This document shows, in pieces, positions 8,209 through 17,762 of a DNA stretch of 61,045 nucleotides. Position numbers and translations under genes: made by a program. The notes beneath the pieces were generated by a model. It was given only the letters and a program-made list of their open reading frames with translations. It was not told where the DNA came from and did no database searches. The stretch is from an uncultured Paracoccaceae bacterium (GTDB lineage: Bacteria > Pseudomonadota > Alphaproteobacteria > Rhodobacterales > Rhodobacteraceae). The DNA lies in NCBI GenBank assembly GCA_913043905.1, contig CAJWNQ010000009.1, positions 1-61,045 on the forward strand, written 5' to 3'. Positions within the stretch are counted from its first letter, which is position 1; every line of letters begins with the position of its first letter.

Positions 8209-10662
8209 ATGTCAGATTTTCCAACAACTGCTCGAGTTGTCATTATTGGTGGCGGGGTGGTAGGTACCTCAGCTCTTTATCATTTAGCAAAAGCAGGTTG
8301 GAAAGATTGTGTGCTTTTGGAAAAAAACGAATTAACTGCAGGTTCTACCTGGCATGCTGCAGGAAATGTTCCTAATTTTGCGGGTTCGTGGGCAGTAATG
8401 AATATGCAGCGTTATTCAGCTGAAATGTACCGGACACTTGGTGAGGATGTGGGATACCCAATGAATTACCATGTTACTGGATCAATCCGCTTGGGGCATT
8501 CAAAAGAACGTATGCAAGAATTTGAGCGTGTAGCTGGCATGGGCCGTTATCAAGGTTTAACGATGGATATTTGTACTCCTGAAGAACTAAAAGAAATTCA
8601 TCCTTTTATTGAAACGCATGATATTGCGGGCGGTCTTTGGGATCCTTTGGATGGTGATATTGATCCCGCTCAGTTAACTCAAGCTTTGGCAACTGGTGCT
8701 CGTAAAGAAGGTGGCCATATAGAACGGTTTTGTTCTGTTAATGGAATAGAACGTGATGGTGATGAATGGATTGTTAAAACAGAAAAAGGTGAAATACGAT
8801 GTGAATATGTTGCTAATTGTGCTGGTTATTATGCTCAAAGAGTAGGCGAAATGTTCAAACCCTTTGGTGGTCGAACAGTTCCTATGGTTGTTATGTCCCA
8901 CCAGTTTTTCCTAACTGAGCCAATAGCTGAATTAGAAGCATGGAGTAAAGAAAATGGACGTAAGGTTCCGCTTCTTCGGGATGTCGATTCATCTTATTAC
9001 TTACGACAAGAAAAAAATGGATTGAACCTTGGTCCATATGAAAGCAATTGTAAGGCACATTGGGTCACTCCCCAGGATCCAATGCCAGAAGATTTTTCCT
9101 TTCAATTATATCCAGATGATCTAGATCGATTGGAATGGTATATGGAAGATGCTATGAAACGATTGCCACTATTGGGCACAGCAGGGATTGGACGAAACAT
9201 CAATGGTCCTATTCCATATGCTCCTGATGGTCTCCCAATGGTTGGCCCAATGCCAGGTGTGAAAAATGCATTTGAAGCACATTCTTTTACTTTTGGAATT
9301 GCCCAAGGTGGTGGAGCGGGAAAAGTATTATCAGAATGGATTATGCATAGTGAAACTGAATTGGATATGTGGGCGCTCGATCCACGGCGCTATACTGATT
9401 ACACAGATCACGATTATTGTCTGTCTAAAGCTCTAGAAACATATGGCAATGAATATGCTATGCATTTCCCTCATCATGAATGGCCAGCTGGGAGGAATAA
9501 AAAACTATCTCCAAATCATGAAGTATTATTAGCTGAAGGTGCTCAAATGGGTGCATATAACGGATGGGAGAGAGCAAATTGGTTTGCAAAAACTGGTGAT
9601 GATACATCAGAAGAAGCGACACAAACATGGATGCGTAATGGACCATGGGCTGGGCGTATTAAAGAGGAAGTTGAAGCCTGCCGTGACGCAGTGGGCGTTC
9701 TGGATATGCCAGGCTTTTCTCGATACACATTGGTTGGTAACGGAGCCGCTGATTGGTTGCGGTGCCAAATTTCAGGATCTCTTCCAAAAGTAGGGCGAAT
9801 AAATCTTGGATATTTTGCAGATAGTCGGGGTCGTATAGTAACAGAAGTAACGATTATACGTTTTGGAGATGATGATTTTTTATTAATAACTGCTGCTGTT
9901 GCTCAATGGCATGATTTTGAGTTTTTGAAAAAAGCATTGCCCATAGATGGCTCATTGTTTTTGAATGACGTGACCAAAGAATACTCAACATTGTTGCTAA
10001 CAGGTCCAAAGTCACGTGAAGTTTTAGACAGCATTACAAAAGATGCTGACCTAACAAAAGGGTGGTTAACTCACCAAAATGCGATTGTTTCAGGAAAGCC
10101 TGCAAAACTATTTCGTATCTCATTTGCAGGGGAATTGGGTTGGGAAATCCACTTAAAGTTTGATGATACGCCTGCTGTATTTGCAGCAGTAATTAAGGCT
10201 GGTGCAAAGCCATTTGGAATGTATGCATTAAACTCAATGCGCCTGGAAAAAGGTTACCGTACTTGGAAAGGTGATTTATCCACTGACTATACATTACTTG
10301 AAGGGGGTATTGAACGATTTATTAATTTTGACAAGCCTCAAAACTTCCCTGGAAAAGCAGCATTACTAGCTGAAAAAAAGGAAGGTTCAAAAAAAGGATT
10401 TGTCACCTTAATAGTAGATACAGAGTATGCTGATGCACCCTATATGTCTACTATTTGGTATGATAATAAAGTGGTAGGTGAAACCACTTCAGGTGATTGG
10501 GGGTACCGTGTAGATGCATCTATTGCGATGGGAATGGTGCGAGCTGACTTATCATCTCCTGGCACAAAACTTGAAGTTGAAATATTTGGCAAACGATGCA
10601 ATGCAACTGTTCAAAAGGATGAACCATTGTGGGATCCTAAAAATGAAAGAATACGCGGATGA
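8209..10662 (+). CDS. FAD/folate-dependent dimethylglycine (or sarcosine) dehydrogenase-like protein, copy 1
   Basis: The 817-residue protein joins an N-terminal DAO-type FAD oxidoreductase to a C-terminal GcvT-like folate-binding half, the layout of dimethylglycine and sarcosine dehydrogenases. The FAD loop is IGGGVVG (residues 13-19). H49 in GSTWHAAG matches the histidine that carries covalent FAD in mammalian dimethylglycine dehydrogenase. The folate half shows SMRLEKGYRTWKGDLS near the C terminus. The reaction would demethylate an N-methylated amine and pass the one-carbon unit to tetrahydrofolate. AAAGGAATGTAAT precedes the ATG. The gene overlaps the downstream methyltransferase by four bases. 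Which substrate this copy uses cannot be decided from sequence. Confidence 0.85.
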   Translation: MSDFPTTARVVIIGGGVVGTSALYHLAKAGWKDCVLLEKNELTAGSTWHAAGNVPNFAGSWAVMNMQRYSAEMYRTLGEDVGYPMNYHVTGSIRLGHSKERMQEFERVAGMGRYQGLTMDICTPEELKEIHPFIETHDIAGGLWDPLDGDIDPAQLTQALATGARKEGGHIERFCSVNGIERDGDEWIVKTEKGEIRCEYVANCAGYYAQRVGEMFKPFGGRTVPMVVMSHQFFLTEPIAELEAWSKENGRKVPLLRDVDSSYYLRQEKNGLNLGPYESNCKAHWVTPQDPMPEDFSFQLYPDDLDRLEWYMEDAMKRLPLLGTAGIGRNINGPIPYAPDGLPMVGPMPGVKNAFEAHSFTFGIAQGGGAGKVLSEWIMHSETELDMWALDPRRYTDYTDHDYCLSKALETYGNEYAMHFPHHEWPAGRNKKLSPNHEVLLAEGAQMGAYNGWERANWFAKTGDDTSEEATQTWMRNGPWAGRIKEEVEACRDAVGVLDMPGFSRYTLVGNGAADWLRCQISGSLPKVGRINLGYFADSRGRIVTEVTIIRFGDDDFLLITAAVAQWHDFEFLKKALPIDGSLFLNDVTKEYSTLLLTGPKSREVLDSITKDADLTKGWLTHQNAIVSGKPAKLFRISFAGELGWEIHLKFDDTPAVFAAVIKAGAKPFGMYALNSMRLEKGYRTWKGDLSTDYTLLEGGIERFINFDKPQNFPGKAALLAEKKEGSKKGFVTLIVDTEYADAPYMSTIWYDNKVVGETTSGDWGYRVDASIAMGMVRADLSSPGTKLEVEIFGKRCNATVQKDEPLWDPKNERIRG

Positions 10663-11534
10663 GCATAACTTTATTGGATGGTGGAATGGGGCAAGAATTA
10701 GTTGCCCGTACTGGGTACGCTACTTCATTATGGTCCGTCCAAGCCTTATTAGATAATCCAAAAATGGTTCGGGCTGTGCATGATGATTATTTTGCAGCTG
10801 GAGCAGATGTAGCTACTGCAAATACCTACTCAACTTTGCCAGATCGATTAGAAAAACACGGCTTAGGCAGTAAATTAGAAGACCTTCAACGAATTGCTTG
10901 CCAAATAGCAGTAGATGCTCGTGAATTTAATGGAACTGGAATTGTGGCAGGCTCACTGGGACCGCAAGGTTTTTCTTATCAGCCTAACTTAGCACCACCA
11001 GCTGCGCAGGCAGCAGAAGTATATTCTAATATATGTAAAATACAAACAAACTATGTTGATGTATTTTTAGCGGAAACGATGTCATCAATTGATCAAGCTC
11101 GTGGAGCATTAATGGGAACAAATGGCTTTGGAAAGCCAGTATGGTTAGCATTATCAGTAGATGATTCAGATGGGAAAAAACTTCGATCTGGTGAAAAAAT
11201 ATCAGATATTTTACCACTGATAGAAGAGTATAGCCCAGCTGCCATTTTTGTGAATTGTTCTATCCCTGAAGCTGTCTCGGTTGCTGTGCCAGAACTTATG
11301 TTGTCTGGTATACCCGTGGGAGCATATGCAAATGGTTTTACCAAAATTACAGCTGAATTTAATAAGATTGGTGCAACTGTAGATATGCTAGAAGCGCGCA
11401 CAGATTTAACTCCTGAAACATATGCTGAGTTTGCCCAAGCTTGGATCGATAGTGGTGCAACTCTTGTTGGTGGTTGTTGTGAGGTTGGCCCGGCTCATAT
11501 TGCTGAATTAAAGCGGCGTTTTGGGTATCTTTAA
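10659..11534 (+). CDS. bmt: Homocysteine S-methyltransferase family protein (betaine-homocysteine methyltransferase-like)
   Basis: This 291-residue TIM-barrel methyltransferase has the three zinc-binding cysteines of the family: C200 in FVNCSIPEA and C273/C274 in GGCCEVGP. The start ATGA overlaps the stop of the dimethylglycine dehydrogenase-like gene, and that neighbourhood favours glycine betaine as methyl donor, giving methionine and dimethylglycine. S-methylmethionine:homocysteine methyltransferase (MmuM) is the alternative. The product of betaine demethylation would be the substrate of the adjacent dehydrogenases. The symbol is therefore partly context-based. Confidence 0.78.
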   Translation: MSITLLDGGMGQELVARTGYATSLWSVQALLDNPKMVRAVHDDYFAAGADVATANTYSTLPDRLEKHGLGSKLEDLQRIACQIAVDAREFNGTGIVAGSLGPQGFSYQPNLAPPAAQAAEVYSNICKIQTNYVDVFLAETMSSIDQARGALMGTNGFGKPVWLALSVDDSDGKKLRSGEKISDILPLIEEYSPAAIFVNCSIPEAVSVAVPELMLSGIPVGAYANGFTKITAEFNKIGATVDMLEARTDLTPETYAEFAQAWIDSGATLVGGCCEVGPAHIAELKRRFGYL

Positions 11535-11623
11535 AATTTCATAAGCTGTTTGATAATATTTTGTATTAAATAATATTTTAAAGAATAATGCTTAATTAAT
11601 TAATTCAAAATTTTAAGGCCATG

Positions 11624-11660
11624 TCATACTAAGAAAAGAACAAAAAATTACAAAGTATGA
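11624..11660. promoter_or_regulatory. Spaced inverted repeat upstream of the GlxA-type regulator
   Basis: TCATACT (11624-11630) and its exact inverse AGTATGA (11654-11660) are 30 bases apart centre to centre, about three helical turns, and lie 17 bases before the regulator's ATG. It may be an operator for autoregulation, but a 7-base match in AT-rich DNA can arise by chance. Confidence 0.25.
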
Positions 11661-11676
11661 TTTTAGGGGTATATGG

Positions 11677-12633
11677 ATGAATAGTGATCTAGATCAAAAA
11701 AATATGAAGGTAGATATTATACTTTCTGATGGCTTTGTAATGACTGAGCTTTCTGGAGTTGTGGATGTTTTGAGGCTATCTAATCGGGTAGTTGATAAAA
11801 AAATGTTTAATTTTCGATATGTTAGTCCGGAAGCGGGAATCGTTAAATCAAGTGCGGACACGTGGTTAAATGCCGTGGCTTTGCCTAAAGTACCAGATGC
11901 AGATATTGCAGTTTTTTTGGGAAATTCTGACTTAAATTTTACATCCCGTGAGATTGAAAAAGCTGTACATAAGTATCGCTATACTGATGCTAAAGTTGTG
12001 TTGCTAGCTGAAGCTGCGGCAATATATATATCTGCAAATTCAGATGATGGGTTGGGCCATACAACACACTGGGAAAATCGATTATTATTAGAAGAGCGAA
12101 GTGGTCTATATGATATTGCGCCATCACTTGCAGTCTCCACTGATAAGATTGTTACGTGTGCAGGACTAGTTTCAACGTACGACATTATGTTACAAATAGT
12201 TGCTGCTTATTTGTCGAAGGCAAAATTATTAACTGTATCTAGTATTCTGTTGTTAGATAAAGTGCGATCCTTTGAGACACGTCAGCCAGGAGCAATGGAC
12301 GCGCTAAGTGCTGGTAAAGATAGTCATATCGACCAAGCAATTAAAATGATGCAATCTAATATTGAAGAACCTCTAAAAACAACAGAGTTAGCTAAAGTTC
12401 TTGGTCAGACTACAAGGTCTTTAGAGCGCCAGTTTTTACGCCACTTAGGTCGTAGCCCTGGCCGGTTTTATAGAGAATTAAGATTAATTAGAGCTCAAAA
12501 TTTTTTAGTAAATACAGACATGAGTATTTTAGAAATTGCTGCGGCATGTGGATTTGGCAGTAATTTTGGTAAAATTTATAAAACATATTATGGCAAAACG
12601 CCACGTGAAACGCGTAAAGAGCGTTTGGTTTAA
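11677..12633 (+). CDS. GlxA/GbdR-type AraC-family transcriptional regulator
   Basis: The 318-residue protein has an N-terminal DJ-1/PfpI (amidotransferase-like) sensor region, about residues 10-180, and a C-terminal AraC-type double helix-turn-helix, about 220-315. The DNA-binding half shows TTELAKVLGQTTRSLERQF and ends with CGFGSNFGKIYKTYYGKTP. GbdR, which controls glycine betaine and dimethylglycine catabolism in Pseudomonas, has this architecture. The gene sits between two dimethylglycine dehydrogenase-like genes and only 14 bases before the second, so it most likely regulates this cluster in response to betaine or a demethylation product. The ligand is inferred, not shown. Confidence 0.85.
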   Translation: MNSDLDQKNMKVDIILSDGFVMTELSGVVDVLRLSNRVVDKKMFNFRYVSPEAGIVKSSADTWLNAVALPKVPDADIAVFLGNSDLNFTSREIEKAVHKYRYTDAKVVLLAEAAAIYISANSDDGLGHTTHWENRLLLEERSGLYDIAPSLAVSTDKIVTCAGLVSTYDIMLQIVAAYLSKAKLLTVSSILLLDKVRSFETRQPGAMDALSAGKDSHIDQAIKMMQSNIEEPLKTTELAKVLGQTTRSLERQFLRHLGRSPGRFYRELRLIRAQNFLVNTDMSILEIAAACGFGSNFGKIYKTYYGKTPRETRKERLV

Positions 12634-12647
12634 TTAAAGGAAAAAAT

Positions 12648-15092
12648 ATGACAAATATCCCTACAGTTGCGCGAGTAGTAATTATTGGTGGTGGTGTGAT
12701 TGGGTGTTCAGTTGCCTATCATTTAATTAAAAAAGGCTGGAAAGATGTTGTTTTGTTGGAGCGCAAACAATTAACTTCTGGAACCACATGGCATGCTGCT
12801 GGTTTGATTGCGCAGTTACGTTCAACTGCAAATATGACAAGATTAGCTAAATATTCGCAAGAACTATATGGAAATTTAGAGCAAGAGACGGGTGTTTCTA
12901 CAGGGTTTAAGCGGTGTGGTTCAATCACGGTTGCATTAACAAATGAGAGAAAAGAAGAAATTTTTAGACAAGCAGCAATGGCGCGTGCTTTTGGTGTTGA
13001 GGTTGAAGAAATTTCACCAGCCGAAGTAAAAGCTAAATATGAACATCTAAATATTGATGGTGTTAAAGCAGGCGTTTGGCTGCCTCTAGATGGCCAGGGT
13101 GATCCGGCAAATATTGCACTAGCGCTTGCAAAAGGTGCTCGTAGTGGTGGGGCGTTAATCTGTGAAAATATAAGTGTGACTGGCGTTACAAAAAGTGGGA
13201 GGCGCGTGACAGGCGTCAATTGGGAATCCAAGAATGAGCAAGGTCACATTAAAGCAGACATGATCGTAAATTGTGGTGGAATGTGGGGGCATGAAGTTGG
13301 CCGTATGGCTGGAGTTAATGTACCACTTCATGCGTGTGAACATTTTTATATCGTAACAGAAGCGATAGAAGGACTTACACAGATGCCTGTTCTTCGTGTG
13401 CCAGATGAATGCGCTTACTATAAAGAAGATGCAGGTAAATTTTTACTAGGGGCTTTTGAACCTATTTCAAAGCCATGGGGCATGGCTGGTATACCAAAAG
13501 ATTTTGAATTTGATCAATTACCAGAAGATTTTGACCATTTTGAACCTATTTTAGAAGCTGCATGTGAGCGGATGCCAAAGCTTGCTAACGCTGGAATCCA
13601 TACATTTTTTAATGGACCTGAAAGCTTTACTCCTGATGATGCATACCACTTGGGACTTGCACCTGAAATGGAAAATTTTTGGGTAGCAGCGGGGTTCAAT
13701 TCAATAGGAATTCAGTCTGCTGGTGGTGCTGGTATGGCATTGGCAGAGTGGATGGATAGTGGCGCAAAACCGTTTGATTTAGGTGACGTAGATATTTCAC
13801 GCATGCAACCGTTTCAAGGTAACAAAAAGTATTTATATGAGCGGTCTAAGGAAACATTGGGACTTCTTTATGCTGACCATTTCCCGTTTTTACAAAAGAA
13901 AACTGCGCGTGGTATCCGGCGGACACCTTTTCACCAACAGTTATTAGATCAAGGTGCTGTTATGGGTGAGTTAGCGGGATGGGAGCGGGCTAACTGGTTT
14001 GCAAATAAAGGCCAAAAAGCTTCTTATGAATATTCATGGAAACGACAAAACTGGTTTGAAAACTCTGCTCATGAACATCTTGCAATACGTGAAAACGTAG
14101 GCATGTATGATATGTCTTCATTTGGAAAAATACGAGTTGAAGGTCGTGACGCAACAGTATTCTTAAATTATGTTGCGGGGGGGCAGTACGATGTTCCTGT
14201 AGGTAAAATCGTTTATTCACAATTTCTCAATAATACAGGTGGGATTGAAGCGGATGTAACTATTACGCGAGTTAGCGAAACTGCTTATTTAGTGGTGACG
14301 CCTGCTGCAACACGGCTGGCTGATCAGGTTTGGTTACAACGCCATGCTGGAGACTATAACATTGTGATCACAGATATGACTGCAGGTGAAGGAGTATTGG
14401 CAATAATGGGCCCTAATAGCCGAAAGTTACTTGAGGCAGTTAGCCCTAATTCATTTGATAATGACATAAACCCCTTTGGCACATCTCAAGAAATTGAGCT
14501 TGGTATGGGTTTAGCTCGAGTGCACCGTGTAACTTATGTGGGAGAACTTGGCTGGGAAGTTTATGTTAGCGCTGATCAGGCCGGGCATGCTTTTGAAACA
14601 TTATATGAAGCGGGTAAAGATCTAAATTTGAAGTTATGTGGAATGCATATGATGGATAGCTTGCGTATTGAAAAAGGCTATCGTCATTTTGGACATGACA
14701 TAACATGTGAGGATCACGTACTGGAAGCAGGTCTTGGATTTGCAGTTAAAATTGAGAAAACAAACTTTATTGGTCGTGATGCAGTTTTGCGAAAAAAAGA
14801 AAGTGGCTTGGAAAGACGCTTAGTACAATTTATTTTGAATGATCCGGAACCATTACTCTACCATAACGAACCTATTTTGCGTGATGGAAAATTGATTGGA
14901 TATTTAAGTTCGGGGAGTTATGGGCACACATTAGGTGCAGCCATTGGTTTAGGATATGTTCCATGTAAAGGGGAAGAAATTACAGATATTTTGGCTTCAT
15001 CATATGAAATTGATGTTGCTGGAATTCGTGTGAAAGCCACTCCAAGTTTAAAGCCATTATATGATCCAAAATCAGAACGTGTAAAAATTTGA
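12648..15092 (+). CDS. FAD/folate-dependent dimethylglycine (or sarcosine) dehydrogenase-like protein, copy 2
   Basis: This 814-residue paralogue of the 8209 gene has the same FAD plus GcvT layout. The FAD loop is IGGGVIG (13-19). H49 in GTTWHAAG is the likely covalent FAD site. The folate half shows DSLRIEKGYRHFGHDIT. Its segment after the histidine (GLIAQLRSTANMTRLAKYS) looks more like classical dimethylglycine/sarcosine dehydrogenases than copy 1 does (GNVPNFAGSWAVMNMQRYS). TAAAGGAAAAAAT precedes the ATG, and the gene follows the regulator by 14 bases. The two copies may carry out successive demethylations, dimethylglycine to sarcosine to glycine. The order of action is inference. Confidence 0.87.
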   Translation: MTNIPTVARVVIIGGGVIGCSVAYHLIKKGWKDVVLLERKQLTSGTTWHAAGLIAQLRSTANMTRLAKYSQELYGNLEQETGVSTGFKRCGSITVALTNERKEEIFRQAAMARAFGVEVEEISPAEVKAKYEHLNIDGVKAGVWLPLDGQGDPANIALALAKGARSGGALICENISVTGVTKSGRRVTGVNWESKNEQGHIKADMIVNCGGMWGHEVGRMAGVNVPLHACEHFYIVTEAIEGLTQMPVLRVPDECAYYKEDAGKFLLGAFEPISKPWGMAGIPKDFEFDQLPEDFDHFEPILEAACERMPKLANAGIHTFFNGPESFTPDDAYHLGLAPEMENFWVAAGFNSIGIQSAGGAGMALAEWMDSGAKPFDLGDVDISRMQPFQGNKKYLYERSKETLGLLYADHFPFLQKKTARGIRRTPFHQQLLDQGAVMGELAGWERANWFANKGQKASYEYSWKRQNWFENSAHEHLAIRENVGMYDMSSFGKIRVEGRDATVFLNYVAGGQYDVPVGKIVYSQFLNNTGGIEADVTITRVSETAYLVVTPAATRLADQVWLQRHAGDYNIVITDMTAGEGVLAIMGPNSRKLLEAVSPNSFDNDINPFGTSQEIELGMGLARVHRVTYVGELGWEVYVSADQAGHAFETLYEAGKDLNLKLCGMHMMDSLRIEKGYRHFGHDITCEDHVLEAGLGFAVKIEKTNFIGRDAVLRKKESGLERRLVQFILNDPEPLLYHNEPILRDGKLIGYLSSGSYGHTLGAAIGLGYVPCKGEEITDILASSYEIDVAGIRVKATPSLKPLYDPKSERVKI

Positions 15093-15118
15093 TAGTGAAA
15101 AGCTAAACACACTTATTA

Positions 15119-15171
15119 TTACATAAGATTAAAAGACATTCGTGACACGACCAACTTTTAATCTTATGTAA
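15119..15171 (+). repeat. 17-bp perfect inverted repeat abutting the rluA-like start codon
   Basis: TTACATAAGATTAAAAG (15119-15135) is the exact reverse complement of 15155-15171, with a 19-base loop. The 3' arm ends five bases before the ATG at 15177. Neither strand has a T run after it, so it is not a standard terminator. In RNA it would occlude the ribosome-binding region of the downstream gene. Confidence 0.7.
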
Positions 15172-15176
15172 GACCT

Positions 15177-15830
15177 ATGGATTTTTTTACATATAAGCCT
15201 CCGCTTGATCCCTTGAGTATTTTATATGTGGACCAAGATATTTTAGTTGTGGATAAGCCATCAGGATTATTATCTGTCCCAGGCAAAAATCTTGAACATC
15301 GTGATTGTTTAGAGACTAGAGTTCGCATGCAGTTTAACGATGTATTATTAGTTCATAGATTAGATATGGACACTAGTGGGGTAATGATTTTTGGCCTTAA
15401 CAAAAACTCACAACGCCATCTGAGCTTACAGTTTGAAAAGCGTACTATTGAAAAAATATATGAGGCTAGAGTAGTTGGGGTAATATCAGAAAATAGTGGC
15501 TGCATAGACTTACCACTAATTGTTGATTGGCCAAACAGGCCATTGCAAATGGTTGACTTAGAAAATGGAAAACAAGCAAAAACTGACTGGCGAGTTATTA
15601 GGAGAGAAGCAGATGCTACACGTATAGAATTAAATCCTAAAACAGGACGCAGCCATCAATTACGGGTGCATATGCTTGCAATAGGCTATACAATTATAGG
15701 GGATAGATTTTATGGAACGGATTATGAAATAAATTTAGCTGATCGCCTACAGTTACATGCTCTGCATTTAAATATATGTCATCCTGTTAGTGGTGCATTA
15801 ATGCGATTTACATCTCCAGTACCATTTTGA
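15177..15830 (+). CDS. RluA-family RNA pseudouridine synthase
   Basis: The 217-residue enzyme isomerises uridine to pseudouridine in RNA. The catalytic motif HRLDMDTSG lies at residues 60-68, with the nucleophilic aspartate at 63. The C-terminal GRSHQLRVHM is the family's second signature. There is no N-terminal S4 domain, and the length matches RluA (23S U746 and tRNA U32) rather than RluC or RluD, so an RluA-type target is likely but not certain. The start has no clear Shine-Dalgarno and lies directly after a strong inverted repeat. Confidence 0.88.
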   Translation: MDFFTYKPPLDPLSILYVDQDILVVDKPSGLLSVPGKNLEHRDCLETRVRMQFNDVLLVHRLDMDTSGVMIFGLNKNSQRHLSLQFEKRTIEKIYEARVVGVISENSGCIDLPLIVDWPNRPLQMVDLENGKQAKTDWRVIRREADATRIELNPKTGRSHQLRVHMLAIGYTIIGDRFYGTDYEINLADRLQLHALHLNICHPVSGALMRFTSPVPF

Positions 15831-15979
15831 ATAATAAAAAAATAATATTAGATTAAGAATTGATAAATTTTTTATAGCAAATGTAATGTATTTAAATATT
15901 AGCTTTTCAAGCTTTTCTAGCATGACACTTGCCGCTAGTTGATTGACACGATATTTGGAAGATAATCAAAGGATAAACT

Positions 15980-17113
15980 ATGACAATTGATCCCGTAAAA
16001 TTAACTGCTGACTTAGTTCGTTGTGCTTCAGTTACTCCTGAGGAGGGGGGGGCTTTAGTCTTGTTAGAGAAATTATTATCTAATGCTGGCTTTACATGTG
16101 ATCGAGTAGATCGTGGAGAAATAAGTAATCTTTTTGCGCGATGGGGAGAGGGCCGTACGCTAGGCTTTAATGGTCATACAGATGTTGTACCTATTGGCTC
16201 TCTAGAGGACTGGACTATGGATCCCTTCGGAGCTGAGATTAAAAATGGGTTTTTGTATGGGCGTGGTTCAACCGATATGAAATCTGCTGTTGCAGCATTT
16301 GCATCTGCTGCAATTGATTTTGTAAATGATACACCTCCTGATGGCTCAATTGTTATTGCGATTACAGGTGATGAAGAAGGGGTAGCGCAAGATGGTACTC
16401 TAGCCCTGTTAGATTGGATGTCTTCTAATAATCAGACTATTGATCATTGTATTGTTGGAGAGCCTACGTGTCCTAATATTATGGGCGAAATGATGAAAAT
16501 TGGTCGCCGTGGTTCAATGACAGCCTATTTCACAGCGCGAGGTGTTCAGGGACATTCAGCTTATCCCCACCGCGCAAAAAACCCGCTACCAGCTATGGCT
16601 AAATTAATATGTAATTTAGTAGATTATAAACTGGATGATGGTACAGAACACTTTGACGCATCAACTTTGGCTGTTACGACTATAGATACTGGTAACATAG
16701 CAAATAATGTGATCCCTGCAGAAACTAAAGCAACTGTAAATATTAGATTTAATGATGCTCATAACTCAAGTCAGTTGACTGCTTGGTTGCTGAGTGTTGT
16801 AAATGTAATTTCTGCCGATACTGGCATTGAAATTGATACGAAAGTTCAAGTCTCTGGGGAGAGTTTTGTAACCCCACTTGGTAAATTTTCAGATCTAGTT
16901 TCAAACGCTGTTTATGCGGAAACAGGATTATATCCAGAGCCTTCAACTTCAGGAGGAACATCTGATGCCAGGTTTATTAAAGATTATTGTCCTGTTGTGG
17001 AATTTGGTTTGGTTGGAAAAACAATGCACCAAGTAGATGAGCGTGTATCTGTTGAACAGATAAATAAATTGAAGCTAATTTATGCTAGAATCATGAAAAA
17101 TTATTTTACGTGA
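15980..17113 (+). CDS. dapE: Succinyl-diaminopimelate desuccinylase
   Basis: This enzyme hydrolyses N-succinyl-LL-diaminopimelate in the lysine and peptidoglycan precursor pathway; dapA and dapB are elsewhere in this window. The 377-residue protein keeps the dizinc site: H66 in NGHTDVVP, D99 in GSTDM, catalytic E132 and metal-binding E133 in GDEEG, the VGEP glutamate, and a C-terminal histidine in [20 protein letters not shown] precedes the ATG. An eight-G run at 16045-16052 encodes part of codons 22-25. The stop overlaps the next gene by four bases. Confidence 0.95.
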   Translation: MTIDPVKLTADLVRCASVTPEEGGALVLLEKLLSNAGFTCDRVDRGEISNLFARWGEGRTLGFNGHTDVVPIGSLEDWTMDPFGAEIKNGFLYGRGSTDMKSAVAAFASAAIDFVNDTPPDGSIVIAITGDEEGVAQDGTLALLDWMSSNNQTIDHCIVGEPTCPNIMGEMMKIGRRGSMTAYFTARGVQGHSAYPHRAKNPLPAMAKLICNLVDYKLDDGTEHFDASTLAVTTIDTGNIANNVIPAETKATVNIRFNDAHNSSQLTAWLLSVVNVISADTGIEIDTKVQVSGESFVTPLGKFSDLVSNAVYAETGLYPEPSTSGGTSDARFIKDYCPVVEFGLVGKTMHQVDERVSVEQINKLKLIYARIMKNYFT

Positions 17114-17697
17114 TTAAGGGTCATCTTTTTATTATGGTTAAAGAGCCAAACCCAGGGCGTGTTAAAACCCGCCTTGGACGCAGCATCGGTATGACTAACG
17201 CTGCTTGGTGGTTTCGGCATAATGCGCAATCTTTAATTAGAAAATTATCAGCTGATAGTAGGTGGAAAACGATATTAGCAGTATCACCTGATATAGATGG
17301 GTTAACCAGCAGAGTTTGGCCAAATCATTTACCGCGCTGGGCACAGGGAGGTGGCAATCTTGGAGACCGAATGGGTAATATTTTTCGCAACGCACCAAAA
17401 GGCCCTATTCTGATTATTGGAGCTGATATTCCTAATATAAAGCCTGGATTTATCAATGATGCGTTTGATGCATTAGGCAACCATGACGCTGTGGTTGGAC
17501 CTGCGTTAGATGGTGGATATTGGTTGATAGGTCTAAAGCGTGGGGCAAGGCCTATCCCAAATTCACTATTTAAAGGAGTAAGCTGGTCTAGTGAAAATAC
17601 TTTGTCAGACACTTTAGATAGTTTAGGTGCAAATAAGGTAAAGCATATTATCCAACTTCAGGATGTAGATACTGCTGATGATCTTTACCATCTTTAA
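17110..17697 (+). CDS. DUF2064/TIGR04282-family glycosyltransferase-like protein
   Basis: The 195-residue protein starts with GTG at 17110, overlapping the dapE stop as GTGA. It has [15 protein letters not shown] near the N terminus, a nucleotide-sugar binding-like GADIPNI, and [15 protein letters not shown], the pattern of TIGR04282 (DUF2064), related to GT-A nucleotidyl/glycosyl transferases. Some members are linked to arsenosugar synthesis, but no arsenic genes are seen here, so the substrate is unknown. Coupling to dapE may be only organisational. Confidence 0.82.
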   Translation: MIKGHLFIMVKEPNPGRVKTRLGRSIGMTNAAWWFRHNAQSLIRKLSADSRWKTILAVSPDIDGLTSRVWPNHLPRWAQGGGNLGDRMGNIFRNAPKGPILIIGADIPNIKPGFINDAFDALGNHDAVVGPALDGGYWLIGLKRGARPIPNSLFKGVSWSSENTLSDTLDSLGANKVKHIIQLQDVDTADDLYHL

Positions 17698-17762
17698 AAT
17701 AAGAGTGGAATATCATAACGAAAGCCAATGACCCCATTCAACGAACATGTTAGATAAAAATT

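Noticed and set aside
12719-13231. 170-codon antisense frame
   Set aside because: It lies wholly inside the well-supported dehydrogenase gene on the plus strand and has a shadow-like composition.
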